Assembly (NCBI GenBank): GCA_022749895.1 | Contig: JAKIWS010000015.1 | Coordinates: 1-36,858 of the forward strand | Reading direction: 5' to 3' | DNA: 36,858 nt | From: Thermoplasmata archaeon | Lineage (GTDB): Archaea; Thermoplasmatota; Thermoplasmata; Lutacidiplasmatales; UBA184 | Part shown: positions 23,448 through 33,364 of the stretch, piece by piece | How positions within the stretch are numbered: position 1 is the stretch's first letter | Layout: each line of letters begins with the position of its first letter | Notes under the pieces: generated by a model | Database searches by the model: none | What the model was told of the DNA's origin: nothing | Seen by the model: only the letters and a program-made list of their open reading frames with translations | Position numbers and translations under genes: made by a program

Positions 23448-25439
23448 CTACCGCGACACGAACGGGTCGTGCCGCGCATCCCCAGCGAAGTCGCGCGCGG
23501 CGAGGGGGGAAACGGGATGGCGTCGACGCCGCCGTCGTACGACGAGCCCGAGAACAACCGCGGTGACTACGCCGACCCCGGCGATCGCCGCGATCCGAGG
23601 GGCGGTGAGCCAAGGTGCGCCGCCCGGATTTCGAACGTAGAGCGTCACCGTCGCCTGGGCCGACGCGTTCACCTCGTCGACCACCGAGACGGTCACCGGA
23701 AAGGTTCCCGCGGACGTCGGCGTGCAACGGAGCTTCGACGTATTGGTGGGAGCGCAACCGGGCGGCAGGCCGGCGTAGCTGAAGGTCAGGTGGCCGGTTC
23801 CCCCCGCCACCGTCGCGACGAAGCTCACGTTCGTGGTTCCCGCGTACGCGGTGAACGGTGACGCGGTCAGGCCGGCGATGGTGGGGGCCGGATTGATCGC
23901 GAGGGTCGCGGTCGCGCTCGCCGGCGGGTCGCCCACTCCATCGTGAACGACCACGCTAATCGGAAACAGGCCCGGGGAGGTGGGCTGACAATCGATGGCG
24001 GAAGCGTTGATCGAATCGCATCCGGGCGGGAGTCCCGTCCACGCGAACGTGTACCCACCCGAACCGCCGTACGCCGCGGCCGCTAGGTGGACCGACCGGT
24101 TCGCGTCGGTGGCCGGCGGCTGAAAGCTCGGCGCCGTGACGGCGACCGACCCGGCGCCGAAGACCCACGTGTCCGCGATCGGGAGTCCGGTGGCGGACGC
24201 ACCGCCGAACAGGAGGACCAGGCTGCCCGAGGCGTTCGTTGGGGTCACGCTCGCGACGGCGGGGGTGGATCGGGGGGAGGGCGACGTGGGTACGAGGGGC
24301 GTGAGGTTCGTCCACGTTCCGCTCCGGAGCGCCCACGTGTCCCCCAGGATCCGTCCCGACCGCGAAATGCCCCCGAACACGAGCAGCCCGGCGTTCGTGG
24401 CGTCAAACGCCGTCCCCGCGGCCCATCGGGCCGGCGGCGCCGGTCCGGTCGTGACATTCCGCCAGGATCCGGCCGAGAAGACCCAGGTGTCGTTCTGGGG
24501 AACGACGTTGAACCCCGTTGAGCCGGTCCCACCGAAAAATACGAGATCGTTCGACGACGGGTCAAAGGCCAGGGCGGCCCCGAACCGGCGGGTCGGGGAG
24601 GAGGTCGCCGTGAGGTTAGCGGGCGTCAGTTCGACCCAGCCACCCGCATGGTACGCCCAGGTATCGCGAAGGACGTGCCCGGAGGCAAACCCCCCGAACA
24701 GCACCGCGTAGCTGTCGTTCGCGTCGTACGCCAGCGAGGCGTTGACCCGTCCGGTGGGCGTCGTCCCGGAGCTGGAGGTCACCACCGACCAGTGCCCTCG
24801 GGCGAAGCTCCACGATTCACCGTTGACGCCCCGGGGTCCGAGACCCCCAAACAGGAGGACGTACCCGTCGCCCGTGTCGAACGTCATCGAGGCGAACGCT
24901 AGCGCAGGGGGAGTATTCTTCGCGGTCGCCACGGCCGGCGAGAGGGCGACCCATCCGTTCGACCCGTAGGCCCAGGTGTCGCGAAGCGTTCGACCGGTCG
25001 GATCGAGCCCCCCGAATAGGACGGTGTAACCATCCGAAGGGTCGTAGGTCATGGCGGCACCGCGGCGGGGTGGGGGCATGACGCCGAGACCGGAACTGAT
25101 GTTGAACCACGCCATCGCACCTGCGCCCACTGAACCGACGCTCCGACCGCAGGCGTCAGGTCCTTCGACCCTTGCACACGTCGATCCGGCCTCCGCCGGG
25201 GACGCCGGGCCCGTTGCCGATGAGAACGAAGACGAAAGGGCCCGCTCGGGGCCGGGCGAAGGATGTTCCCGGGCGATCCCGTGCGGGACGGGAGAAGGCG
25301 GGAGGAGGCCCACCAGCGACGCAAGTACGAACAATCCAACGAGCTGCCCGACGCGGCCACCGACGCGGCAGCGAATCCCTCGCCGACGCGCGGGCCGTCC
25401 CGAACGTGGTGGGCGGTCTGGGTTCACGGAACCGATCAA
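23448..25439 (-). CDS. Kelch-repeat surface protein with two PKD-like CX9C modules and C-terminal TM anchor
   Basis: Repeated 'PPxRxGAAMTYDPSDGYTVLFGGLDPTGRTLRDTWAYGSNGW' units; two 'GLPPGC-x9-C' modules; IAAIAGVGVVTAVVLGLVVRRRRRRH. Probable TTG start overlapping the upstream glmM stop. Confidence 0.85.
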   Translation of the reverse strand: MIGSVNPDRPPRSGRPARRRGIRCRVGGRVGQLVGLFVLASLVGLLPPSPVPHGIAREHPSPGPERALSSSFSSATGPASPAEAGSTCARVEGPDACGRSVGSVGAGAMAWFNISSGLGVMPPPRRGAAMTYDPSDGYTVLFGGLDPTGRTLRDTWAYGSNGWVALSPAVATAKNTPPALAFASMTFDTGDGYVLLFGGLGPRGVNGESWSFARGHWSVVTSSSGTTPTGRVNASLAYDANDSYAVLFGGFASGHVLRDTWAYHAGGWVELTPANLTATSSPTRRFGAALAFDPSSNDLVFFGGTGSTGFNVVPQNDTWVFSAGSWRNVTTGPAPPARWAAGTAFDATNAGLLVFGGISRSGRILGDTWALRSGTWTNLTPLVPTSPSPRSTPAVASVTPTNASGSLVLLFGGASATGLPIADTWVFGAGSVAVTAPSFQPPATDANRSVHLAAAAYGGSGGYTFAWTGLPPGCDSINASAIDCQPTSPGLFPISVVVHDGVGDPPASATATLAINPAPTIAGLTASPFTAYAGTTNVSFVATVAGGTGHLTFSYAGLPPGCAPTNTSKLRCTPTSAGTFPVTVSVVDEVNASAQATVTLYVRNPGGAPWLTAPRIAAIAGVGVVTAVVLGLVVRRRRRRHPVSPLAARDFAGDARHDPFVSR

Positions 25440-26812
25440 CGCTCGGCGGCGGTCCGGACGAGCGAGAGGCCGTGGTCGACCAGCGCCCGGGCTCGATCGG
25501 GCGCGTCGCTCTCGGCGAACACCCGGCAGATCGGCTCGGTCCCGGACGGACGGATCAAAAGCCAGCCGTCATCGTAGAACGCCTTGACGCCGTCCAGGGT
25601 GACCACGCGCCGGGCCTCCCCGGTGAGCGTCGTCGTGACCCGGCCTACGACCGTCGCTCGCAGCTCGGGCGCGAGCGGAGTCTTCGCCTTCACGACGACG
25701 GACCGGGGGAGCTCCGCGATCAGCTCCGAGAGGGGCTGCGCCCGGCGGACAAGCACCTCAAGCATCTTCGCGGAGCTCATCGGGCCGTCCCGCGCCGTCT
25801 GGTGGTTCGGCCAATAGTAGCCGCCGTTCTCCTCACCGCCGAAGAGGGCGTGGCGCCGGTCGATCTCTTCGGCGACCGGGAGCGAACCCGATCGCGTGAT
25901 CACGATCTCGCCGCCTTCGTGGGCCACGACCTTCTCGACGCACGTCGAGGACGTGATGCTGGTCACCACCAGGCCCTTAGGGTGCGCTCGGAGCTCTTCA
26001 CGGGCGAACAGCGCGAGCGTGACCTCGCCGGGGACGTAGCGCCCCCGTTCGTCTACGAAGGCGACGCGATCCGAGTCCCCATCGTGGGCGACCCCGAAAT
26101 CGGCGCCGCTCGCGATCACCATCGCCTTGAGGTCGGCGAGGTTTTCGTCGGTCGGCTCGGAGGGATGCCCCGGAAAGTAGCCATCCGGGTTCGCATTGAG
26201 GGTGGTCAACCGGCATCCGAGCGAGCGGAGGAGGCGCGGACTTGTGACCGCACTCGTACCGTTCCCGCAATCGAGGATGACCCGGAGCCGCGCGGCCCGG
26301 ATGGACTCGACGTCGACGTTCTTCTCGATCGAGGAGAGGTACCGATCCACGCCCTGGGAATCCTGCCGGATCGTGCCCACCTCGTTCCAGGGAACCGTCA
26401 CGAAGCGCCGTTCGTGGATGCACCGCTCGATCGCCTGCTCCATCGAACGAGGGATCTCGAGGCCGCCCGCGCCGCAGAACTTGATCCCGTTGAACTCGGT
26501 GGGGTTGTGCGAGGCGGTGACCATGAGGCCGCCGGGAGCGCCGAGGGCCCGCACGTTGTACTGGAGCGCCGGCGTCGGCATTTTCCCCATCTCGAGGACG
26601 TCGACGCCGCGCATCTGGAGCGAGCCGGCGAGGAGGCGGGCCATGCCGTCGCTCGTGGTCCGGAAGTCGGACGCGATCGGTACCGGCCCACGGTTCCCCA
26701 GGCACGTCGCGAGCGCCGAGGCGGCCTGGCTCACGAGCTCGGGCGTGAACTCGGTGCCCACAACGCGCCGAATGCCGTCCGTCCCGAACAAACGCGGGGG
26801 CTCGTCTGCCAT
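25436..26812 (-). CDS. glmM: phosphoglucosamine mutase / phosphomannomutase family
   Basis: LFGTDGIRRVVGTEFTPELV, GLMVTASHNPTEFNGIKFCG, GVAHDGDSDRVAFVDERG, FGGEENGGYYWP, LLIRPSGTEPICRVFAE. Alternative upstream ATG at 26836. Confidence 0.93.
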   Translation of the reverse strand: MADEPPRLFGTDGIRRVVGTEFTPELVSQAASALATCLGNRGPVPIASDFRTTSDGMARLLAGSLQMRGVDVLEMGKMPTPALQYNVRALGAPGGLMVTASHNPTEFNGIKFCGAGGLEIPRSMEQAIERCIHERRFVTVPWNEVGTIRQDSQGVDRYLSSIEKNVDVESIRAARLRVILDCGNGTSAVTSPRLLRSLGCRLTTLNANPDGYFPGHPSEPTDENLADLKAMVIASGADFGVAHDGDSDRVAFVDERGRYVPGEVTLALFAREELRAHPKGLVVTSITSSTCVEKVVAHEGGEIVITRSGSLPVAEEIDRRHALFGGEENGGYYWPNHQTARDGPMSSAKMLEVLVRRAQPLSELIAELPRSVVVKAKTPLAPELRATVVGRVTTTLTGEARRVVTLDGVKAFYDDGWLLIRPSGTEPICRVFAESDAPDRARALVDHGLSLVRTAAER

Positions 26813-26912
26813 CGAACCGGGTCCCGCTGTCCGCATAGGTACGTAAGCCTATCGCCGGGCGGACCCCGCGTCCGTCGCCCCCCATGGGTGGGCGAGTTCG
26901 GGCGGCAACGCG

Positions 26913-27845
26913 TCAGCCGGATCGAACCGCCAGGGCACCGACCAGCGCGTCGGCGAGTCGGGAGGCCAACCCTCCGTCCGGATCGAGCTCGGGGTCGAAC
27001 ACGGTCACCTGCAGACCCTTCGCCATCGGCAAGGAAGCGAGCGCACCCACGATCTCGACGAACGTGCTGAGGTCCAATCCGTTGGGCTCCGGGGTGTCCA
27101 CCGCCGGCATGATCGCGGCGTCCAGGACGTCGGCGTCGATGTGGATCCAGAACGGAGCGCGATCGTCCCTCATTATGGATGCGCGCGCCGCCTCGGCCGA
27201 CCGCGCGGGACCCAACGCACGACAGCGCTGCGACGTGAGGACGCCCCCGAGCGTCCTCCGGACCTCGCCCAGGCAGTCGTCCTCCTCTCGGATTCCGACG
27301 AGGTGGGCATCACGGTCGGCGACGTACGGACGTCGACCTTCGATATCGACGAGCGCCGGCGCCCCACGACCGGTCACCAGAGCCAGGTCCTCGCCGGCGG
27401 CCGCGCCGACGTGCGGTGCATTGCCGAGGTGACGAAAGTCGCTGTGCGCGTCGAGAAAGGCGAGCCCGTGGCGCCCACGACGGCGCAACGCCAGCATCGA
27501 CCCGAGAAGAATGCTGCAATCCCCCCCGAGTACGACCGGGAACCCCCCATCCGCGACGATTGACCCGATCCGGTCCGCAAGTTGGACGGAGTACCGGGCG
27601 ATCGCCGCCCCGTTCCGTACGCCCGAGCCGGGAGACCAGGTCGCGTCGTACGCCGGGGGCGCGACGGTCCCGGCGTCGTCGGCGCCGATCCCTTCCCGCA
27701 GACCTGCTGCCCGCAGCGCGCTCGCGAGGCGCCAACACCCGGGCACGCGCCCAGGGGAGGGAGGCCGGAGCCCGAGATTCGACGGAGCATCGAGGAGGAC
27801 GTACCGCCGGCCGGAGGCTCGCTCGTCAGTTGAACGGGAGTTCAC
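26913..27845 (-). CDS. arginase/agmatinase/formiminoglutamase family hydrolase
   Basis: FPVVLGGDCSILLGSMLALRRRGRHGLAFLDAHSDFR and FWIHIDADVLDAAIMPAVDTPEPNGLDLSTFVEIV, the manganese-binding motifs of the ureohydrolase family. GTG start. Confidence 0.88.
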   Translation of the reverse strand: MNSRSTDERASGRRYVLLDAPSNLGLRPPSPGRVPGCWRLASALRAAGLREGIGADDAGTVAPPAYDATWSPGSGVRNGAAIARYSVQLADRIGSIVADGGFPVVLGGDCSILLGSMLALRRRGRHGLAFLDAHSDFRHLGNAPHVGAAAGEDLALVTGRGAPALVDIEGRRPYVADRDAHLVGIREEDDCLGEVRRTLGGVLTSQRCRALGPARSAEAARASIMRDDRAPFWIHIDADVLDAAIMPAVDTPEPNGLDLSTFVEIVGALASLPMAKGLQVTVFDPELDPDGGLASRLADALVGALAVRSG

Positions 27846-27990
27846 GCGCGCGCTCCTTGATCGTGGTCGGGCTCGCCGTGAACTGGCGGTCGACGCGCCC
27901 GGCCGAGGAGAGGTCGCGAGTGACCGAGACGGGAGACGCGGTAAATAGGGCGGCCTCTCGGGTTCGAGCGAGGAGTCGGACTGCGTTCAC

Positions 27991-29382
27991 ATGCCGCGTA
28001 GGATGATCGTCATCGGCCTCGACTCCGCCTCCCCCGAGTACCTATTCGGGCGCTGCCTTCCGTTCATGCCCAACGTACGACGGCTTCTGGGTTCGGGGGT
28101 GCACGGGGCGCTCCGAACGACCGACCCGCCGATCTCGATCCCCGCGTGGGCGGTCATGTTCACCGGGATCGATCCGGGCTCCCTGGGATTCTACGGCTTC
28201 CGCCACCGCCGGGATCACTCGTACACCGACACGTACGGTCCTACCTCCGACCTGCTCCCCGTGCCCAGCTTCTGGAAGCTCCTCTCCGACCGCGGCCGCC
28301 GGGTCTGCGTCGTGGGGATGCCTCCCGGGTACCCCGCCCCGGCGGTCAACGGACTCTACGTTTCCGACTTCCTCACCCCCCCGGGCGGACCCGAAGCCAC
28401 CTTTCCGCGGTCGCTCGGAGCCGAGCTCGAGACGAAGTTCGGACCGTACGTCTTTGACGTCACGTTCCGCGCGGAAGAACGCCAGCAGCTCTACCGCGAC
28501 CTCGTGGCGATGACCCAGCAACATTTCGCCGTCGCCGAGGAGCTCTACCTCCGGGAGCCGTGGGACGTGTTTGGGATCCACGAGGTCGGGACCGACCGGC
28601 TGCACCACGCCTACACGCAGTACTTCGACCCGTCGCACCACAGCTACGTCGCCGGGAATCCGTTCGAGCACGTCCTCGAAGACTACTACCGCATGCTCGA
28701 CCGCTCGATCGGTCGGCTCGTCGCCCACGCCGACCCGGAGACACTCATCGTTATCGCGTCCGACCACGGGAGCATGCCGATGGAGGGATGCTTCTGCATC
28801 AACCAGTGGTTGGTCGAGCACGGCTACCTCGTCCTGCGCCAGCCGGTCTCGTCACCGATCACCTTGGAGAAGGCCGGGGTCGACTGGAGCCGAACCCGCG
28901 TGTGGGGCGCGGGAGGGTACTACGCCCGTCTCTTCCTCAACCTCCGGGGCCGGGAGGCGCACGGCATTGTCGACCCGACGGAAGTTCCCGCCCTCAAGCA
29001 CCGCCTTCGACAGGAGCTCGGGCAGCTCCGCGGTCCGGACGGCGGAGCGATGCCCACGCAGGTGCTCGAGCCCGCCGAGCTCTACCGAGAGGTGCGCGGG
29101 GACCCTCCCGACATGATGGTGTACTTCGGCGAGCTGAAATGGCGCTCGGCCGGGACGCTCGGGCACCCCGGCCTGTTCCTCCGGGAAAACGACACCGGCC
29201 CGGACGACGCCGTCCACTCGTACGATGGGGTGTTCGCGGTGTACGACGCGCATCGGAGCGGCGCCCGTGAGATCCCACGCCAGAACATCCTTGATGTGAC
29301 ACCGACCCTGCTCGCGATGCTCGGCGAGCCTCTCCCCGGGCACCTCCAGGGGGCCCCGATGCGCGACGTCGTCGACGCTTAA
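27991..29382 (+). CDS. alkaline-phosphatase-superfamily phosphodiesterase (type I phosphodiesterase/NPP-like), paralogue A
   Basis: MIVIGLDSASPEYLF, DPPISIPAWAVMFTGIDPGSLGFYGFRHRR, HEVGTDRLHHAY, IASDHGSMPMEGCFCINQWL, DVTPTLLAMLG. Confidence 0.88.
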   Translation: MPRRMIVIGLDSASPEYLFGRCLPFMPNVRRLLGSGVHGALRTTDPPISIPAWAVMFTGIDPGSLGFYGFRHRRDHSYTDTYGPTSDLLPVPSFWKLLSDRGRRVCVVGMPPGYPAPAVNGLYVSDFLTPPGGPEATFPRSLGAELETKFGPYVFDVTFRAEERQQLYRDLVAMTQQHFAVAEELYLREPWDVFGIHEVGTDRLHHAYTQYFDPSHHSYVAGNPFEHVLEDYYRMLDRSIGRLVAHADPETLIVIASDHGSMPMEGCFCINQWLVEHGYLVLRQPVSSPITLEKAGVDWSRTRVWGAGGYYARLFLNLRGREAHGIVDPTEVPALKHRLRQELGQLRGPDGGAMPTQVLEPAELYREVRGDPPDMMVYFGELKWRSAGTLGHPGLFLRENDTGPDDAVHSYDGVFAVYDAHRSGAREIPRQNILDVTPTLLAMLGEPLPGHLQGAPMRDVVDA

Positions 29383-29419
29383 GCGCGCTCGATTCCGGCC
29401 CGTCCGTCCGCGGAGCGAG

Positions 29420-30904
29420 TCAGTCGTATCCCCACGACCGCATCTTGTCGTCCTTGAGGGGAGGACGGGTCAGATCCCCCGCGTCGGCCCGATACCGCTG
29501 AAGGTCGGACGGGGAGAAGATCCCGTACACGGACGCGAGGGTTCGAAGTCGCTCCTCCCCCTGTACGCCGGGGGCGACGACGTGTTCGTCGGCGTCGCCG
29601 ACCCGCCAGGAGCTCAGTTCCTCCGTCGCGAGGTCGAGCACCCATTTCGTATCCCCCGCGTACGCGGCGAGGAGACGATGGTTCCACCGGCGGTCGAGGC
29701 CGATCCCTCGCAAGGAGTAATTCGGGTCGGAGGCCGGGCCCCCTTCGCAGAAGACGGGGTTGCGGGCGGGGGGGGCCGTCGGGAAGGGGACCGGGGCCGC
29801 GCCCGTCTCGTCAAACGCCGGTTGCCCCAACGCCGCGGACTTGAGGTAAGAAGGGATCTCGCACAGGCTGACCCAATCGTCGACCCGGGCCGGGAGCGCC
29901 ATCCCGTCGGGGTAGCCCACCACGAGGGGGACGCGCGCGACCGAATCGGAGGCCCCGCAGCCGTGGTAGATGTTGCCGTGCTCGCCGAACGACTGGCCGT
30001 GGTCCGCCGTGACGATGATCAAGGTCCGACCGAGCTCGCCGGCCCGGTCGAGGGCGGCCAGGATCCGTCCGACCTTCTCGTCGGCGCTCTCGATCGCACG
30101 AAGGTACCGCCGCTCGACCTCCGCCCACGGAACCCTCCCGGCGAGGCCCGGCACGGCGAGAAGATAGAACCGAGGAACCCGGGCGTACCGCCGGGCGGCC
30201 CATCCGACCGCCGTCCCGTCCTCGACGTACGGCTCGTGGCCGTCGACGAAGTTGAAGAAGCCGTGGAACGGCCGTTCGCCGTCGCGCTGAGCGAGCCATC
30301 GGTCGAATTCGTCGACCAGGAATGGGCCGCAGACCGACCGCTTGAAGGCGATCTCTTGACGATAGTTGATCGAGGTCATCGGGATCGCCAACGGGGGCAG
30401 CCGCTCCACCAGGCGCCGGATCTCGACGGAGTAGAGCAGACCTGAGTGACCCACGAGCCGATTGACCAGCGTTCGCTCCTCGTCGGTCGTCTCGTACCGC
30501 CGGGCGTAGCGGTAGGCGTAGCCGTCCTCGAGGCCGTACCCGGCGACCAGATGCGTCTCTTCCGTGAACATCGCCGTGTCGTAGCCCCGGCGGGCCAGCC
30601 AGGCCGCGACCGGCTCCGTCGGCGGAGGTCCCGACCGGAACGTGCGCCGGCGGTGGACCCACGGATAGGTCCCCGTCGTGATCGACATGTGGGAAGGGAT
30701 CGTCCAGTTGCCGGGGGCGACGGCCCGGGTGAACGTCGAACCCCGACCGCGGATCCGGTCGATGTGGGGCGTGCGGGCGATCCGACCATGGGTCGATGGG
30801 GCGACGCTCCCGGCGCGGACGCAGTCGAGCACGATCACGAGGAGGTTCGGGGAGCGTCCCCGGCCTCGCGCGGCCGGCGCCCGGGGCGTCGATGGATCCG
30901 GCAC
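29420..30904 (-). CDS. sulfatase-family (alkaline phosphatase superfamily) enzyme
   Basis: NLLVIVLDCVRAGSVAPSTHGRIARTPHIDRIRGRGSTFTRAVAPGNWTIPSHMSITTGTYPWVHRR, LIIVTADHGQSFGEHGNIYHGCGASDSVARVPLVVGYP. Confidence 0.88.
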   Translation of the reverse strand: MPDPSTPRAPAARGRGRSPNLLVIVLDCVRAGSVAPSTHGRIARTPHIDRIRGRGSTFTRAVAPGNWTIPSHMSITTGTYPWVHRRRTFRSGPPPTEPVAAWLARRGYDTAMFTEETHLVAGYGLEDGYAYRYARRYETTDEERTLVNRLVGHSGLLYSVEIRRLVERLPPLAIPMTSINYRQEIAFKRSVCGPFLVDEFDRWLAQRDGERPFHGFFNFVDGHEPYVEDGTAVGWAARRYARVPRFYLLAVPGLAGRVPWAEVERRYLRAIESADEKVGRILAALDRAGELGRTLIIVTADHGQSFGEHGNIYHGCGASDSVARVPLVVGYPDGMALPARVDDWVSLCEIPSYLKSAALGQPAFDETGAAPVPFPTAPPARNPVFCEGGPASDPNYSLRGIGLDRRWNHRLLAAYAGDTKWVLDLATEELSSWRVGDADEHVVAPGVQGEERLRTLASVYGIFSPSDLQRYRADAGDLTRPPLKDDKMRSWGYD

Positions 30905-30913
30905 GAGCGGGAT

Positions 30914-33298
30914 TTACCCCTCCAAGATCACCCAATCGGGATTCGCGTACCCGAGCTGAAAATGGTACGTCGCCTCGTAGTACGCGATCGTCTGGCCGCT
31001 CGACGGATCGTTCGGGAGCAGGAGAAAGTGGATGTCGTGGTCGCCGAGGAACGTCGCCGTGTCGAGGTACGGCGGAAGCACCACCGCCGGGTTGCTGGTC
31101 GGGCTCGTCGAGAGGTGGACCGAGACTTGGAGCGGCGCCGGGCCCGCGGGAGGGTCAAAAATAAGCCCCACCGCGGTGCCAGTGGGCGATGAGGTGACGG
31201 CCGCCGCCGAAGGCGCGGGCACGAGGGACACGGTCGTGTTGATCGGCTGCGCACCGGGGAGCCGCCCCAGGATCGTGGAGACGTTCCACTCGAGGGTTCC
31301 GCCGGTGATCGCGATCGCGGGGGGCGACCCGGTGTGCATCTGCGACACCAATCGGGGAGGATCCGCGAGAGTGATGCCCAAATGGCGGAGAGCGGCCCCG
31401 GCTTGGCCCGTGACCGTGTAGTTGATCCAAGCCTCCCCGCGCGTCGGCGCCAAGGTCGCTGTCTGCACGACCTGGAAGTGAGGGCCGACGTACGTGGTGA
31501 CGGCCGAGATCGCCGCCGGTCCGGGAACGATGAGCGTGGGCGTCGAGAACTGCGTCAGGCCCTCCACGAACGACGCGTTGGCGACCGAGGAGGTGACGAA
31601 CGAAGCACCGGGAAGCAGCCGGAGGAGGGAGACCGTGACGCCCTCGTCCATCACGGAGTACATCGGAGCCTGGCTCAGGAGGGCCGAGCCGAACCCCGAG
31701 TACGAGAGGACCGCGAAATTGTTGGTCAGGGCCTCCCGCGAATTGAGCGCCCAGTACGACTCCTCGGTATCCATCACCTGCCACGGCGCGAAGAGGAGCC
31801 ACGTCGGCCCGACATCGTAGCCCCCGCGCGTCGTCAGCGCCTCGGTCCATCGGATCGCCTGGTTGACCGTCAGCACGGACCCCGCGCGCGGGTTCGCCTT
31901 GAGCCACGCTTCGGCATCGACGAAATAGGCGTTGTGACTCGTTCCGGAATTCAATTTTTCATTGAGAAATATGGTCGGAACGGCGACGTTCCCTGCGAGG
32001 ACGGCCACGATCGCGAGTACGCCAGCAATCGCGACCGTACCGGTGGGACGGGGTCGACGCGGCGAGCGGATTGGCGCTCCGGAAACCGACGTCGCGGGCG
32101 ACCAAGGTGCCGGATCGTCCGACGTCGCCCATCGGGCGCGCAGGAGGAGCTGCTCGATCGCGAGTCCGACGGCGAGAAAGCCCGGTAACGGGAGGAAGTA
32201 CAGGAACCGGGGATAATCGGTGTCAACGTGCCCGATCCAGCCCAGAAGGGGCGTGACGAGCGCCGCGGCCAGCCACCCTTCCGCGATGAGCAGCGCGTTC
32301 GGCGACCAGCGCGACCAACGCCGGGGGGCCACGGTGCTGACCAGCACGAGCGCGGCCGCCACGGAAGCGAGGAGGACCATTACGACCCAGGGCGCGAGCA
32401 CGAGGGGTCGACCACTCACGAAGATCGACGGCGCGTTGGCCAGGGGTACGAACAGTTCGCCGAGATTGTCGATGACGTAGGCTGCGGGGTTGGCCGAAAT
32501 GTAGTTTGGCGTCGCGATACCGAAGTACCGGACGGCGGCGGTGTAGCCCGCGATGACGCCGACGAGGAGGCCTGCCCCCAGCAACGTGGTGCGCGCGAGC
32601 AGCAGGCGCACCCGGGCCCGTCGCGCCACCAAGAGAAGGAAGAACCCGCCGGCGAGCGCGAGCAGGAGGAGGTCGAAGGTGAGCGCGTGGGTCAGGTAGA
32701 CCAGGGCGAGGAGGGCGCACAGAAGGATCCCATCCCGAAACCGCTCGCGCGCGACGTACGCCGCAAAGGCGATGATCGCCTCGTTGAAGAGGATGAAGGC
32801 GAGGAAGTTCGGATACGCCCCCCAGAATAACATCGAGAGGGTCGTGCCGTTGAACAGCACCAGGCCGACGAACAGGACCTGAACAGGGCCGGTCGCGAAG
32901 AATCGGCGGGCGAGATGGACGACAGAAAGTCCGTACCCCGCCAGCAGCACGCCGGCGATCACGAACCCGGTCGCGGTGGCGGTGCCGGTGACGAGATAGA
33001 TCCCGCCGATGATCGGGAAGATCAGCGGGGGGTAGAGGAAGGGAGAACCCACGGCGAGCACCGGCGGGTGGGCGAGGCCGACGAACGCGTACGACCGCTG
33101 GATCCAATCGCCCGGGTCCGAGCCCGGGGGTATGGGGGCCGCGGTCATCGCCCACTCGAAGATGGCGGTGACGACGGCGACCATGCCGAGCATCACGACG
33201 ACATGGATCCGGGACGGTCGCCAGCTCTCGGCGACCAGCGGCGGCGGGGGGGGAGGCGGCGCAGGAGCTGCCGGTCGTTTCGTTGACATTCGGGCCAA
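30914..33298 (-). CDS. large multi-pass membrane protein with extracytoplasmic C-terminal domain (GT-C-like)
   Basis: 794 aa: Pro-rich N-terminus, about 11-13 TM helices (first loop GSDPGDWIQRSYAFVGLAHPPVL), then a soluble C-terminal half. 9 bp gap to the downstream sulfatase. Confidence 0.7.
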   Translation of the reverse strand: MARMSTKRPAAPAPPPPPPPLVAESWRPSRIHVVVMLGMVAVVTAIFEWAMTAAPIPPGSDPGDWIQRSYAFVGLAHPPVLAVGSPFLYPPLIFPIIGGIYLVTGTATATGFVIAGVLLAGYGLSVVHLARRFFATGPVQVLFVGLVLFNGTTLSMLFWGAYPNFLAFILFNEAIIAFAAYVARERFRDGILLCALLALVYLTHALTFDLLLLALAGGFFLLLVARRARVRLLLARTTLLGAGLLVGVIAGYTAAVRYFGIATPNYISANPAAYVIDNLGELFVPLANAPSIFVSGRPLVLAPWVVMVLLASVAAALVLVSTVAPRRWSRWSPNALLIAEGWLAAALVTPLLGWIGHVDTDYPRFLYFLPLPGFLAVGLAIEQLLLRARWATSDDPAPWSPATSVSGAPIRSPRRPRPTGTVAIAGVLAIVAVLAGNVAVPTIFLNEKLNSGTSHNAYFVDAEAWLKANPRAGSVLTVNQAIRWTEALTTRGGYDVGPTWLLFAPWQVMDTEESYWALNSREALTNNFAVLSYSGFGSALLSQAPMYSVMDEGVTVSLLRLLPGASFVTSSVANASFVEGLTQFSTPTLIVPGPAAISAVTTYVGPHFQVVQTATLAPTRGEAWINYTVTGQAGAALRHLGITLADPPRLVSQMHTGSPPAIAITGGTLEWNVSTILGRLPGAQPINTTVSLVPAPSAAAVTSSPTGTAVGLIFDPPAGPAPLQVSVHLSTSPTSNPAVVLPPYLDTATFLGDHDIHFLLLPNDPSSGQTIAYYEATYHFQLGYANPDWVILEG

Positions 33299-33364
33299 GC
33301 CTACCGTGGGCGCGAGAGTAGACGTTTGCGCTCGGGCGCTCCGCCCGTCGGCTCCAGGCCGTGG

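Noticed and set aside
27941-27990. gggttcgagcgagg resembling a tRNA T-loop upstream of 27991
   Set aside because: No matching stem or cloverleaf in the surrounding bases.
29376-29385. cgcttaagcg palindrome at the stop codon of 27991..29382
   Set aside because: Short and lies across a stop codon in a convergent gap; likely chance, with no T-tract.
33240-33280. G-rich run ggcggcggggggggaggcggcg (possible G-quadruplex)
   Set aside because: Explained as codons for the poly-Pro N-terminus (APAPPPPPPPL) of the membrane protein at 30914..33298.
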